A stretch of DNA of 64,000 nt from Ascaphus truei (taxonomy: Eukaryota > Chordata > Amphibia > Anura > Ascaphidae), in assembly GCA_036426205.1 (NCBI GenBank), contig CM071573.1:72638580-72702579 (forward strand), written 5' to 3'. Shown in pieces: positions 9,702-21,614 of the stretch. Within the stretch, counting starts at the first letter, position 1. Every line of letters begins with the position of its first letter. Both the position numbers and the translations under genes were made by a program. Under the pieces are notes generated by a model. That model was not told where the DNA came from. It worked only from the letters and a program-made list of their open reading frames with translations, and ran no database searches.

Positions 9702-9737
<36 letters not shown>
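9645..9737. repeat. (TA)n microsatellite
   Basis: A nearly pure TA repeat directly following unit 2 of the dimer. Confidence 0.95.
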
Positions 9738-9740
<3 letters not shown>

Positions 9741-10089
9741 GATTAACCATATACAAATAAATACAATACATGGCCAAATACAAATCTCTCCAAATATCAA
9801 ACAGCACCAAGCTCAATCAATATCTAATAAATCAAAATACAAACACTCAATTTGACAATTGTACATGATACAATTAATCTTTGCATCATTTAAACTATGT
9901 CAAACAATGCTCCAAATCAAAGACACTAATCCAAACAAGATACAAATACAATCATTAAAGAAAAACAAAGCATCAACACAAATAATTTACCATCAATTAA
10001 TCCAATCACCAATCAATTACAATACACATCAATTACACACTTCAAATACAACAAACAAACCATTGTGAATAATAATCTATGTCAAAGTA

Positions 10090-12050
10090 ACCATCAAACA
10101 AAATCTATTTTCCAAAAATAAGCCACTAAAATAATCTATAGCAACCAGCCTTTAACTAAACATTTGTAAAAATTAAATGTACATTAGCAACACATTTTAA
10201 CACAGAGCAGCCAATTGCAATTCCAAAAAACATACAAACAAGGCAAGCCAACAAGTTTTTATTATACCTGTATGTATGTGCATCTATAGTTTACAGACAT
10301 AAATACAGGTGCAATAAAAGAGCATGAAAAACAATTGAAACACATTAAAAATCAACATATAATACAACCACTGATTTGTCCTGTACGTATGTATACCCAT
10401 AGTGATATACATACTTTCAGGCCAAAGAAATGGACATAAAAAAAAATGGACGTCAGTAAAAAAAATGGCAAAAAACCTGTAAAATAAAATTAAAATACAT
10501 TTTCTTTTTTTACTTACCATTAGATGAACCCGTCACAGCAATCAAGGGGAACCGGAAGCACTGGAGCAGCTAATCCAACAACAAAAACCAGGTAACCATA
10601 AAATAAAAAAACCATTACCATCCACAAGTGTCTTTATCTTCTTTTTTCTAGTTGTAATCCATAGTGGGGGTCTTCTCCATCTTCTTCTGGGGTCTTCTTA
10701 TCTTCATACGCAACGCCCTGGTCTTCTTTCTTCATAGGAGGTCATTCCTCCTTGGCGTCTAGCCTGAAAATGAGACAACATAGGCTTTTAAAGGCCTATG
10801 ACGTCACATTTTCGTCGTATGGTTCTCACGGTACTGATTGGGCCATGAAATAATGTGTTTTGTCCGACAAAAAAAAATGATGACGTCATTTAAAGGCTAT
10901 GAAAGCACAGCCAATCAGAATTGGCTGTGCTTCAATTGCCTTTAAGATGACATCATGAAAAGAAAGATGGCCGGCCTCACATGGTACGGTAGCCAATCAG
11001 AGCGTGAGGAATACATCCCAACTCTGATTGGCTCAAGTACCATGTGACAGGCTTTCAATAACGTCACATCCGTTCTCCCCAAAGCCTCTGTCACATGGTC
11101 TACTTGAGCAAATCAGAGTTGGGATGGAGTTCCCACGCTCTGATTGGCTACCGTACCATGTGAGGCCGGCCATCTTTCTGTTCATGACGTCATCTTAAAG
11201 GCAATCGAAGCACAGCCAATTCTGATTGGCTGTGCTTTCATTGCCTTTAAATGACGTCATCATTTTTTTTTTGTCGGACAAAACACATGGTTTACACGGC
11301 CCAATCAGGACCGTGAGAACCATATGACGAAAATGTGATGTCATAGGCCTTTAAAAGCCTATGTCGTCTCATTTTCAGGCTAGACGCCGAGGAGGAAAGA
11401 TCTCCTATGAAGAAAGAAGACCAGGGCGTGGCGTATGAAGATAAGAAGACCCCGGAAGAAGACAGAAGAAGACAGAGAAGACCCCACTATGGATTACAAG
11501 TAGAAAAAAGAAGATAAAGACACTTGTGGATGGTAATGGTTTTTTTTATTTTATGGTTACCTGGTTCCTGTTGTTGGATTAGCTGCTCCAGTGCTTCTGG
11601 TTCCCCTTGATTGCTGTGACTGGTTCATCTAATGGTAAGTAAAAAAATAAAATGTATTTTAATTTTATTTTACAGGTTTTTTGGATTTTTTTTCCTGATG
11701 TCCATTTTTTTTTAATGTCCATTTATTTGTCCTGAATGTATGTATGTCACTATGGGTATACATACGTACAGGACAAATCAGTGGTTGTATTGTATGTTCA
11801 TTTTTAATGTGTTTCAATTGTTTTTCATGCTCTTTTATTGCACCTGTATTTATGTCTGTAAACTATAGATGGACATACATACAGGTATAATAAAAACTTG
11901 TTGGCTTGCCTTGTTTGGATGTTTTTTGGAATTGCAATTGGCTGCTTTGTGTTAAAATGTTTTTATAATGTACATGTCATTTTTGCTAATTTTTAGTTAA
12001 AGGCTTTTTGCTATAGATTATTTTATTGGCTTATTTTTGGAAGATAGATG
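10090..12050. repeat. ~2-kb palindrome (arms ~970 bp, centre ~11068)
   Basis: The arms pair along nearly their whole length, for example CTTGTTGGCTTGCC with GGCAAGCCAACAAG, AGTGTCTTTATCTTC with GAAGATAAAGACACT, and CATGTGAGGCCGGCCATC with GATGGCCGGCCTCACATG. The spacer at the centre is about 25 bp (11056-11080). The inner arms also hold CRE-like TGACGTCA/TGACGTCAT sites and several CCAAT boxes (ATTGGCT/AGCCAAT), each present in both arms. No ORF of note. It forms the core of element 1. Confidence 0.92.
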
Positions 12051-12383
12051 GGGCCTGTTGTATGGATGGTGTGCCAGCAAAAAGGTAAACAATTAAATTT
12101 TTTCTACGTCCAGCTTCTTTTGCGCCTGCCTTTTCCTGGCGCGTTTGTTTGACGCGTTTTTTAAGACCAATTCACTTAGCGCTGCTTAGTGAATCGGTAG
12201 TACTGGCAAAAATCAGCGCAATAGGCTGATCGTGCGCATTTTGCGCCGAGGGCAAAAAAAATACCTTTTAAGACCGATAAAGCGCAGTTAACACTGCTTA
12301 GTGAATCGCAATGCAGCTTTATCGGGCTTAAAGGGTACTTTGCGCTCTTAAAGCCACTTAACAGAGCTTAGTGAATCGGCCCC

Positions 12384-13010
12384 AAAGTGCTTAATAATAG
12401 TCACACTAGTAGATCACGCCAGTCACTAATATGTGAAATATAAAGGGAGGCGGAAAAGATTGATAGGGTGGAATAAAAGAAATCAGAATAGGATGATGTC
12501 CAGATATAAAGTGTAAATATACAGTATCAAGATGCTACTGTATAGTGCTCCCACCCAAGGTAGGGAGACAACATGTAGCTAGCTCCTATAAGGTGAGATA
12601 AAGAAGCTACTGTCCCACCTCTGAGATGCTCAAACATACCCATCTCAATGTGAACACTCAGCATGTAGTTTCCTGCAGTAGCAATAGTAGAGTATATAGT
12701 GGCATTAGATGTTCAAGTGTAACATTAAAAAATAGCTGTCACTTAGAAATATTGACAGTAAAGCTTATCCAGAGGGTTCACAAAGTCCAGGTATATCATT
12801 TGATATAATGATCTACAGAATGTTACAGTGGTACCACAAGTCCATCAATCAGAAGGGGTACTTAAATACGAAATCAGATAAGAGGTTATTAATACGTGCT
12901 CTCCAAGGGGAGAAAATCAGGGTGTGGGATTTCCCTGCATAACCATTATATCAAGTGATCGACCTGGGCTTTGTGAACCCTCTTGGCACTATTGGGTGCT
13001 GAAAATGTCA
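12384..13010. other. Non-coding flank of element 1
   Basis: No gene seen. 'gtccagatataaagtgtaaatatacag' resembles sequence before element 1, consistent with an older repeat split by the insertion. Confidence 0.3.
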
Positions 13011-13019
13011 TGGCTTATC

Positions 13020-13370
13020 TGTAATCCCCACGTTTCTCCACACAGCTGCCAGAATGGCTTCACAAAATGCCAGAATAATGCTGCGGACACTGCGGTTCAC
13101 CTACTGCCCTCGTGTCTCTCCACACAGCCGGCTGGGATATTTCCGTGGATGCTGCAGTAATGCTGTAACCCGCGTCTCTCCACACAGCTGGCTGGGGTAC
13201 TCCCGCAAATACTGAGGTGATACTGTGACCCACCTATGACTCTCAAGTCTTCCCACACAGCCGTCAAGGGGGTCCTTTGCTACGTGAAGTTCTGCGAGGT
13301 GCTGCAGAGATGCTGCTAATGATACAGTCCCTCTAAGACTCCCACGTCCCTTACCACAGCCGTCAGACAA
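13020..13370. repeat. Minisatellite, 60-95-bp diverged units
   Basis: About five imperfect units share CGTCTCTCCACACAGCYGGCTGG followed by a variant of 'gatgctgcagtaatgctgtaaccc'. Unit starts are near 13029, 13112, 13171, 13248 and 13347. Length and sequence vary between units, so it is old. Confidence 0.7.
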
Positions 13371-13387
13371 ATCTCATGGTTTTGGTG

Positions 13388-13526
13388 CCAAACTCTCAGC
13401 TGTCCCAATTCCTCTAGTTCCGGAAACACACCGCTTCTCCCACAGAGACAGACAATTAAGATTTTAATCTGTGGAAGAAGCGGTGTGTTTCCAGAACTAG
13501 AGGAATTGGGACAGCTGAGAGTTTGG
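13388..13526. repeat. Foldback element, ~59-bp arms
   Basis: CCAAACTCTCAGCTGTCCCA...CCACAGA (13388-13446) is the near-perfect complement of 13468-13526, with one arm mismatch near TTCCGGAA/TTCCAGAA and a 21-bp spacer. It is a MITE-like or hairpin-derived insertion without coding capacity. Confidence 0.9.
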
Positions 13527-13537
13527 CTGTTTGTTTT

Positions 13538-13640
13538 GGTTCCTGTGAGGGGTTATCCCGCCAATGCTGGATCCCTCACAGGTAGAAGCGCTGTACCGAG
13601 AAGAGAGCTCACCCAAGGCTCCCAGTGGCGGAGGCTTAGG
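13538..13640 (+). mobile_element. Fragment related to the LTR-like element at 58961
   Basis: GGATCCCTCACAGGTAGAAGCGCTGT...CTCCCAGTGGCGGAGG resembles 59930-60000 in order and sequence, including 'cccagtggcggaggNtaaggcctcct'. Only the terminal ~100 bp is present. A TA repeat (13657-13683) follows. From 13690 to about 15320 I see no gene and no clear repeat. Confidence 0.5.
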
Positions 13641-15829
13641 CCTCCTATATATATAGGGGACTAATATATATATATATATATATAATTATTATTATTTTTT
13701 AATTAAATGGTGTGTTTTAATTAATATTATTAAGAAGGAATTTCACGATTAGTATGTTGGTTTGTTTGTGTTGACTGGAACTGTAACAACAATGTGAGCA
13801 TGTTCTGACTTCTTCTTATTTATTATTATTATTCAATAAATATGCATTACAGTATGTATCTATTCATAACCTACAAAAACCAGTCATCATTTTTGTAAGC
13901 ATGTCCACTTAAAAATTCTCAAAATGATTCACGTTTGTTAAGAATATTATTGTAAAAAATATTGAAAATAGCCTAAATTACCTTTGGTTCTCCCTGGAGG
14001 TTCTCGATGGCCTTTTCAGCTTCTTCAATACTTAATGTAATTCAGTATTCATATGAAAAATTTCAATGCAGCTACCAACAGCATATATGAAGCCCTGGGG
14101 TGTCTCCTCTGTTAGGCAACCTTATTCATTTACCTGTTCCCCCGATAGCAGCCTTTTGTATAGAATAGCGATATCTGGCTTAAGTCCCATTACTTTGAAT
14201 GTGAGAGTATTCAGACAAAAGATGAATAATTTTCTGTTGCTGAAGTGTATCTCGTACCCTAAACTTTTGAATGGATGATGGACTATAAATTAGGATATAG
14301 TATGGAAGATCTACAGGAAATAGGTATTTTGGAGGTTGGTGGCTTTATAATTCCAGTCCTTTTTGCTCCGCAGAGATTCACTTCACTTTGTCGACACAAA
14401 ACAACACAAGGGAAGAACCATTGTCCTGCCACTGAAAGCATTTAGCAAAAGAAATGCCTTTGAATTTCAGTTCTTTCAAGTCGATAATTGCTTAACAGGA
14501 AAATGATAAGCATAACAAAAACAATAACGAGAAACATAGTGAAGCAGTATAGGAGACGTAAAATAATACAACAAACATTCTTTTACTGCATGTGATAAAA
14601 TGTAATTTGTGCAATGTCATAAAAACAGCCGTATTTCAGAATGCAAATAAATCATTTTCTTCCCACGTTAGAATTCCATTAGCTCAGCAGAGGGCCTTTC
14701 TCAGATAAACCCTTAAATCACAGAGCTCTTTTCAAAAGAGCAGGAAAGATTCCTCTTATGTAGCTGTATGCTTATGTACAGATTTCAATAGAGCTCAACA
14801 TAGAGCCCCAATAGAGCCTCTCCTCTAAAAGTAGTTTTTTCCCCCCTGTGAATTTCTCATGCACACCTACTGGTGATAATAGCAGTGATAGGTCAAAATC
14901 CTTGTGAGCGATGTGAGGTGTTTTTTAAACTTTGTGAGTTTAGTCCTAGTACTTGTTTTAGCTCCCTTAGCTATTACTGGATGCTAATAAATCATATTAA
15001 TCCGTTAAATATATCTTTGTCATTAATTTTCTGTGGTCGTAAGGGTAACTGCACCATTAATATTACATTTGAAATGTAAAGTTAGCCGTAGTAAAACATG
15101 GAAATAATAACATCAACCTTTCAACACAGTAAAAAGTGCGAGAGAAATCTTTTTTTTTACTTGAGTCCCAAGGGCTATACATATGTCCTGAAGACTCCCT
15201 TCATAAAACGTGTAGAGACACCTGTGGCCAAAAATGCACATACCTGGGAGATATGCTAATAGGATATCAAAAGGCTTTCTACAAGGCCTACCCTGAGAAG
15301 GCAAGTCTCAGACATAAAGAGCCAACTATTTTAGCAGAGTCTCCAGTTGTACATACAGTATATCCCCTCAAATCTCCCTCTAAATAACATAGGGAGAGAT
15401 ACGTGAGGTACCTGGGAGATATGCTAATGATGTATGTGAAGTATATATAGATGACTTACACCCCACACTTCCTAAAAGCATTTCCATAAGAACTACATTG
15501 AGTTGACAAATCTAAAGCACCTTGGGAGGAATGGGGTACTGGTGTGAGGCCCAACAGGATTATAACACACAGGCCTTGTTATTCTAGGCAGCAGCTCTAG
15601 CAGCGTGAGCTTTACTGCTCAAACCTGTAGACCCCTCCACCTGGCTTCCTTTAGAAGTAGACGACTTGCCTTCAGGGCTGCCAACAGTTTTCCCAGGGCC
15701 AGGATTCTCCCCTTTACTATAACTCAATTCCCCCCCTCCTCTCACTCAATCCTACTCCCACAATCTTCCCCTTCTGACACTGAACCCCCTACTCATGCCC
15801 CTTTCCTCACTGGCCACAAACACACACAC

Positions 15830-16105
15830 AAACACATACAATACTCCCACAACCCACTCCACAATACCTCCACAAACCAACCCCCTACACACAACACACA
15901 ATACCCCCACACAATACCCCCACCACACACAATACCCCCACAAACCCTCCCCCCACAGAATATCCCTACAAACCCCAACACAATACCCCCACAAGGCCTG
16001 ACCCACACAATGCCCTCACAAACCCCTCAATATAATACCCTCACAATACCTCCTACACACAATACCTCCACACACTGCTTCCAAACACAATACTCCCAGC
16101 CCCCC
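15830..16105. repeat. Minisatellite CAC-A-ATACCCCCA
   Basis: Imperfect 10-20-bp units of the form 'cacacaataccccca'. They grade into the CA repeat at 16112. Confidence 0.8.
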
Positions 16106-16111
16106 CACCAA

Positions 16112-16185
<74 letters not shown>
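16112..16185. repeat. (AC)37 microsatellite
   Basis: Uninterrupted AC dinucleotide run. Confidence 0.98.
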
Positions 16186-16187
<2 letters not shown>

Positions 16188-17150
16188 TACCCCCACAAAA
16201 CCCCTCTACACACACACAACACAGTCTTACCTTGGTTGGTGGACAAAGGTCTCTGGTGCCATACAGACAGGGGAGAGAGGTCTGCAGCAGCTTGTGAGAG
16301 CTGGGGCACTACAGCAATTAGAAGTCTGGCAGCCGGAAGCAGATGTGCCTGACGTTTGACCAAGCCCAACTTCCAGCGCCGTCCAGACGGGCCCCCCTGC
16401 AGCTGCTGGGCCTGGGACAGTTGCCCCAGCTCTCCCCCCTGTCAGTGGCCCCAGTTGCCTTTGCCAGTTCAATGTTCCTTGTGCACAAAAAGGAGCACAC
16501 CTGAGAAACCCGCGAGACGTGCTAATAGCTGGATTAGATACAGGCGTGAGCAGTAGAGCTAAAAAGTATGCTGTGACCGTGGTGCTACTCATCAGCTGGT
16601 TTAGCTGTTACCCAGAATAACAATTATTATGGGTTCTAATCCTGTTGGGCCTGACACCTGGTTGGGGTACTGCATAACCAACCTTAGACTTGTCAACTTA
16701 TTGTAGTTCTTATGGAAATCCTTTTAGGAAGTGAGTCCATATACCTTGCATATCTCTCGTGTGTGTCCTTTTTTTTAGCACAGAGGTCTCTCGCTATGCT
16801 ATTTAGGGGGAGGTTTGAGGGGATGTACAGTATGTACAACTTGTGAGAGACACTAGTAAAAAAAGGCACATAAGGCACACGCACACACGTGCATGCCGTA
16901 ACCCGGTGCGCTGATTTTTAGTAATTGGGAACATGTGAATCTGCCTTTTTTACACTGATTGGCAGATGAAAGTGACTGTCCAATCCACAGCAGATTTGAA
17001 TTTGATAGGCGAAAATTTTGCCCATTTCATGTCATCAAATTATCCAATATTCTTGTGATCACACATTTGGTCCTTTATGAGGGCATTTTACCTCTAAATC
17101 TGCAATCAGCAATGATAATCTTTGATGAATAAAAATGCACTATTGTGGCA

Positions 17151-17664
17151 TGTAACAAGGACATCCCTGGTTAAGAGAATCTGCCTCTAAATCCAGCAGG
17201 CAATTAATCAGACTCAACCTGGCTAATTAGAGCTCTAAGAAAAAGCCTGCTGTTAGAAACAGGAGGGAGATTATCTTTAGCACAGTTACAACTGGGCTGA
17301 CAGAAGGAGAGGAGAGTATTGAGGGCACAGGAAGGTTGTGTTCTGAGAGGAAGACACAAGGGAACCAGACCTCTATGCCTGGACCCTAAAGCAGATAATT
17401 ACACGGACACCACTGACCTGAAGGGCCATCTGCTTTAAAGGTACCAGTTTAGACTTTGGGGTGATAGGTTGGTAAGAGGCTTTCCCCCCCAGCCGTGCAG
17501 ATAGGGACTGAGGAAGTAAGCTAGCCCATACCAAGGGATAGGTGTTTGTTGTTTTTGTATATTTTTGCTTGCTGTGCTGTCTAAAGGGACAGGCTCAATA
17601 AAGCCATATGTTAATTTCACCCTAAATGGTCTCCGTTAGCATAACTCTGCACACATCTCTTACA
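17151..17664 (+). mobile_element. Solo LTR with 5-bp target duplication
   Basis: It starts TGTAACAAGG and ends ATCTCTTACA, and is flanked on both sides by TGGCA (17146-17150 and 17665-17669). A polyadenylation signal AATAAA lies at 17598 near the end, as expected in R. The length is 514 bp. No internal region accompanies it, so recombination between two LTRs probably left this copy. A diverged relative in the opposite orientation is at about 35270-35842. From 17670 to 18385 I see nothing recognisable. Confidence 0.9.
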
Positions 17665-18637
17665 TGGCACTTCTCCATTTTCTTGTCTCAAATCTCCTAC
17701 ATGTATAATGGCACCGCAGTAAACACAGAGGAGTTTCTAACTGCAGAGCTGAACACCACAGGATATCCAGCAGGACAGTTTAATCTCACTGAGTATTTGA
17801 TTTATATATTAACTGTCCAAGCGCCATAAAAGTTTTTTTGTTCCCAAAACTTTCTATATCTGGTTTCTCAAGAAAACCAGCAAGACTTTTTAGGTAGCAT
17901 ATGGACTGAAGTCATTTGTTCAATGTCTATTCTATTGTATTTTGCATATATGTGCACATATTAATCATCAGCACTTTAATGAATACATTAGTTCTGTATA
18001 ACTAACGCTTATACATTAATCTTCACCCTAACCTTATCCTTCATGATGAACAAGTATTCCACAAGCTTGTGAGTGGGAGTCAATATAATTCTCTTCAAAA
18101 TATCAAATCCATTTGAATCAAATTATTGTTAAACAGTGAATGCGTTTCAGTGGAAAGGAAGTGTTCCTTACTTGTATGTGTATACAATACATTTGGGGTG
18201 ATGTATCAATGCACATTTGAAGCACAATTTACTCCAAATGCATAATGAGCATCTTGTATATCAAGTTTTGCGTGATGTGAGGTTATGATTTGGGGATTGT
18301 CATAAAAAGGAGTTACAAATGTTGTGTTGCCAAAGAATTGAACTAAGTGACCCTCACTTAGAGAACAATAGATACGCATTTAACTATATGATTTACATAG
18401 TTACATAGTAGATGAGGTTGAAAAAAGACAAGTCCATCAAGTTCAATATATGCTAAATTTAGACGACAGATACTTTATCCTTTATCTGTACTTACAGTAT
18501 ATTGATCCAGAGGAAGGCAAACAAAAATCTCCAGTGAAATATCATCTAATGATATCTCATAAAGGGAAAAAGAAATTCCTTCCTGACTCCAAAAATTGGC
18601 AATCAGATGACTCCCTGGATCAACATCCTTCCCATGT

Positions 18638-18910
18638 TTACTTATTTGATATATCCCTGTATACTTTCCAAAAAGATGTCCAACCTTTCTTGAACAAATC
18701 TATTGTATCTGCCATCACAGTGTCCATGGGTAATGAATTCCAAATTTTAACTGCCCTTGCTGTACAGAACCCTTTCCTTTGTTGCTGGTGAAATCTCCTT
18801 TCCTCCAACCTTAAGGGATGACCCTGAGTCTTTTGTTCTGCCATTGGGATGAATAGTTCTTTTGAAAGCTCATTGTACTGTCCCCGAATATATTTGTGTA
18901 TAGTTATCAT
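18638..18910 (-). pseudogene. CR1 reverse transcriptase C-terminal fragment
   Basis: The 90-codon frame contains RRFHQQQRKGFCTARAVKIWNSLP followed by an F-K block, with the residue order of the CR1 C-terminal domain (R.FF..R.V..WN.LP..vv....l..FK). This part lies outside the RT active site and is the last conserved block before the 3' UTR. It is isolated by stops on both sides. Confidence 0.85.
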
Positions 18911-19167
18911 ATCCCCTCTTAGACACCTCTTTTATAATTTAAATAAATCTAATTTAGCTAGCTTCTCCTCATAAATTAGATTGCCCATCTTCTTTATTAA
19001 TTTGGCGGTTCTTCTCTGCACTCTCTCTCTAGTTCCATAATGTCTTTTCTAAGGAGAGGTGCCTGAAATTTTACTCCATATTCAAGGTGTGGTCTTACTA
19101 ATGCATATAAAGGGGCATCATTATGTTTACTTCTCTTCCATCTATTGCCCGTTTAATTCAAGATAAG

Positions 19168-21436
19168 TGTCACGGTGAGATTATGGCAGGCTGTATAGTC
19201 ACACATAAATATATATAACAGTTGATATATATTTATCACTGGGTCTGAACTGGGACGAGACTTAGATATGATAAAATATAATTTATTCCTTGATAAAGGT
19301 GAACACACAATAATGTACAAATAACAGGCAAAATATAGACACTTACGTAAAATGGAAATGATGAAGCAGTCACATCTGGACTGGCAGTTCATACAGTACT
19401 CTTCATAGTCATCAAGACACCAAAGACATGAAAAGACCTCTGGCAGGAAGACAGTGCATAGCGTTTCTCTCAGCAATCAAGATGGTATAGAACAGACTGA
19501 GCAACTTGAAGAACATGAACAACACTCAACACTGGATAAGGGTTTGACAACAGATTATATACCTTTTGTGGCCCTATCCTTAACCTTAAACACAGGTGAT
19601 TGGTTTCCAATTACCTCCAGCCACTCACTAACCTGTTAACACATTTTGATCCATGCCCCCTGCTTGTTGGGACATGCGCAGTAGAGCTCTGGGGTCTCAT
19701 TTCTATAACCCCTCCTCTACCTTAGAAATGCCAGCTAGTCTACCAAATGGAGTACCTGGCAGGAAATCCTTTGTTGTGAGGTGTGAAATGGAACACTTGA
19801 AGACTGCTCTGGTTTGAGGAGTCTCCACCCTTATGCAAACAGTAGAGGTGACAAAATCCTTTGAACAATACTTAAGTCCTAGACATTGGGTCACCTCTAG
19901 GGCCATCTGCTATCCTGGTATGCAAAGGAATTTCCTCTGGGTTTTACCCATACCTTGAAACACAGTATTAAACCTAAAACATAAACGTATTAAAATATCC
20001 GGTTCCGCTGGGTCCAGCAGGTCCAAACTTCCCAGTTCTCAATGTCGGAACGGGGACACCATATGGTCCAAAAAGAGACATGCTACGACCTTCGGAACCG
20101 GAGTTACACAAATGCACCTTAAATCATTTTTCATTTTAATACAAACATCTCCGCTAAAAAGAAATCTCAGCTTTTCACTAAATCCCCATTGAAAACAACG
20201 GGCTCTGCCGCCATGGATTTCAATGGAGCAACTCCGCCGTTGTAGTCAATGGAGTTTCCTACCATAGACTTTCAATGTGGAACCGCCGCCTTTGAAGTCT
20301 ATGAGAAAATCCACAAATCTTTACCTTCGTCCATTCTCCGTCTGGTTGGTCTGAGGGGGCTGGGAATGGGCATGCATTAAAGCCGGAACCTTGGCTACAT
20401 GCCACCCAAATCCCATCCCTCTGGGCATTCCAGAACCGGAGATATGGACTTACACATTTCAACATTTTACACTTAGTCATTTTTTCACCATGCAGCTTTT
20501 CCCCCATTAGAATCAATGGTAAAAGTCCCGAACTTTCAAGGGGGTCAATACTCCGTCGGGTTGGTCCAAGAGGGTCAAGGATGGTTCTGCAGTGATGCCG
20601 GTGCAGTGACAATAGATACCCCAAGCCTTGATCCTCTGGTCCCTCCGGAACCGGAGATATGGATTCCTAAATTACAGCATTTCACACTTAGTCATTTTTC
20701 GGAGCTGTTTCTGCCGCCGCCATTGAAGCCTATGGCGTGACCCGCTCTTCTCGGTTCGACCCTTATCGGGGATCCAGGATACGGGGACCTGGTTGTGGTC
20801 GAGTGGGGGAGGTCTAGGAACTAGGGACAGAAAGAATTTTATTTCTAGGGCCCCCAGAACAGTTTATTCCCACGCCACTTGTCGTTGAACTTGACTTGTA
20901 AGTGATCAAAGCTCTCCTATTGAAAATGTATCCGCTTTGCGGTTAAGCGGTTTGGAAGGCAGCCAACTCGTTCCTGGAAAGCTCTTTCGAGGGTTTCTCC
21001 ATTGAAGTCAATGAGCCCATAGACTTTCAATGGAAAACCGCCGCTCTCCCTCTCGGACGCCATCTGCTGGTCTTCTCAGGAACCGGACTCCACAGCAAGA
21101 TTCACCATTAAAAAGCATTGAGCCCTAATGGCGGCCTATGGGAACCTGCAAAATGGTGCCTGAAAAGGCGGGAAAATTACACAAAGGGCTATAATCACTA
21201 TACCCCTATTAACCCTTGTGCTCCCGGATGGATCCCAGTGTGTGTGTGTGATGCAGACACTGATTAACAATAAAACATGGGGAACAGTGGAATATACATT
21301 TTCAGGTTATGACAAGGGTTAAATCACACGTCTGGGCCTCAGCCCAGTTAACCCCTTGCCTCCCTGGTGAGGTTTTAGGGTGGCCAATTGGGGTGTAACC
21401 CCTTTAATCCTGGGCCAAATCCTCTCCATCGTCACA
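19168..21436 (-). mobile_element. 2.27-kb solo LTR with ATAAG target duplication, inside CR1
   Basis: The ends are TGTCACGG...CGTCACA, flanked by ATAAG at 19163-19167 and 21437-21441. Removing it rejoins the CR1 sequence. A TTTATT motif near 19281 on the + strand is AATAAA on the minus strand, suggesting minus orientation with R near the left end. It is unusually long for an LTR and has no ORF. Part of the length comes from internal diverged tandem repeats of ~215 bp (20085-20700, each with 'ccggagatatgga' and 'cacttagtcattttt'). It may alternatively be a small non-autonomous element. Confidence 0.85.
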
Positions 21437-21614
21437 ATAAGATCCTGTTCGCCTTTGCAGCTACTGCATGACTTTGGGCACTATTGCTAAGCCTACTGTC
21501 TACAAGCACTCCTAAATCCTTCTCCATCAAGGATTCCCCTAATTTATCCCCATTTAATTCTTGCTTCTCAAATGCATAACCTTACATTTATCTGTATTAA
21601 ACCTAATCTGCCAT

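Larger units (their letters stand above)
7686..12383. mobile_element. 4.7-kb Harbinger-like foldback transposon (element 1)
   Basis: The terminal inverted repeats are GGGGCCGATTCACTAAGC at 7686 and its exact complement ending at 12383. The flanking trinucleotide is AAA on both sides. A 3-bp target duplication and G-rich ends fit PIF/Harbinger elements, although their usual target is TWA. The related element at 36829-39997 has TAA on both sides. There is no transposase frame. The interior is almost entirely inverted repeats and hairpins plus inserted repeats. It is non-autonomous. The superfamily call is inferred from ends and target only. Confidence 0.65.
15325..16862. mobile_element. Element with ~280-bp inverted terminal arms and CA-rich core
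   Basis: 15325-15610 and the complement of 16575-16862 align along their length. Shared blocks are TTGTACATAC, TCCCCTCAAATCTCCCTCTAAATA, CTTCCTAAAAGCATTTCCAT, AAGAACTACATTGAGTTGAC and GGCCCAACAGGATTATAA. Between the arms lie 'agggctgccaacagttttcccagggcc'-type sequence seen in frog hAT non-autonomous elements, an ACAATACCCCC minisatellite and a CA microsatellite. The long open frame over 15605-16297 is a low-complexity product of these repeats and not a gene. Confidence 0.6.

Noticed and set aside
10784..11350. CCAAT and CRE sites as a host promoter
   Set aside because: They occur symmetrically in both arms of a transposon palindrome, with no gene next to them; better explained as part of the element.
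15605..16297. 230-codon open frame
   Set aside because: It runs through CA-repeat and CCCCCACA minisatellite DNA; the product is low-complexity Thr/His/Pro and the frame is kept open by the repeat.
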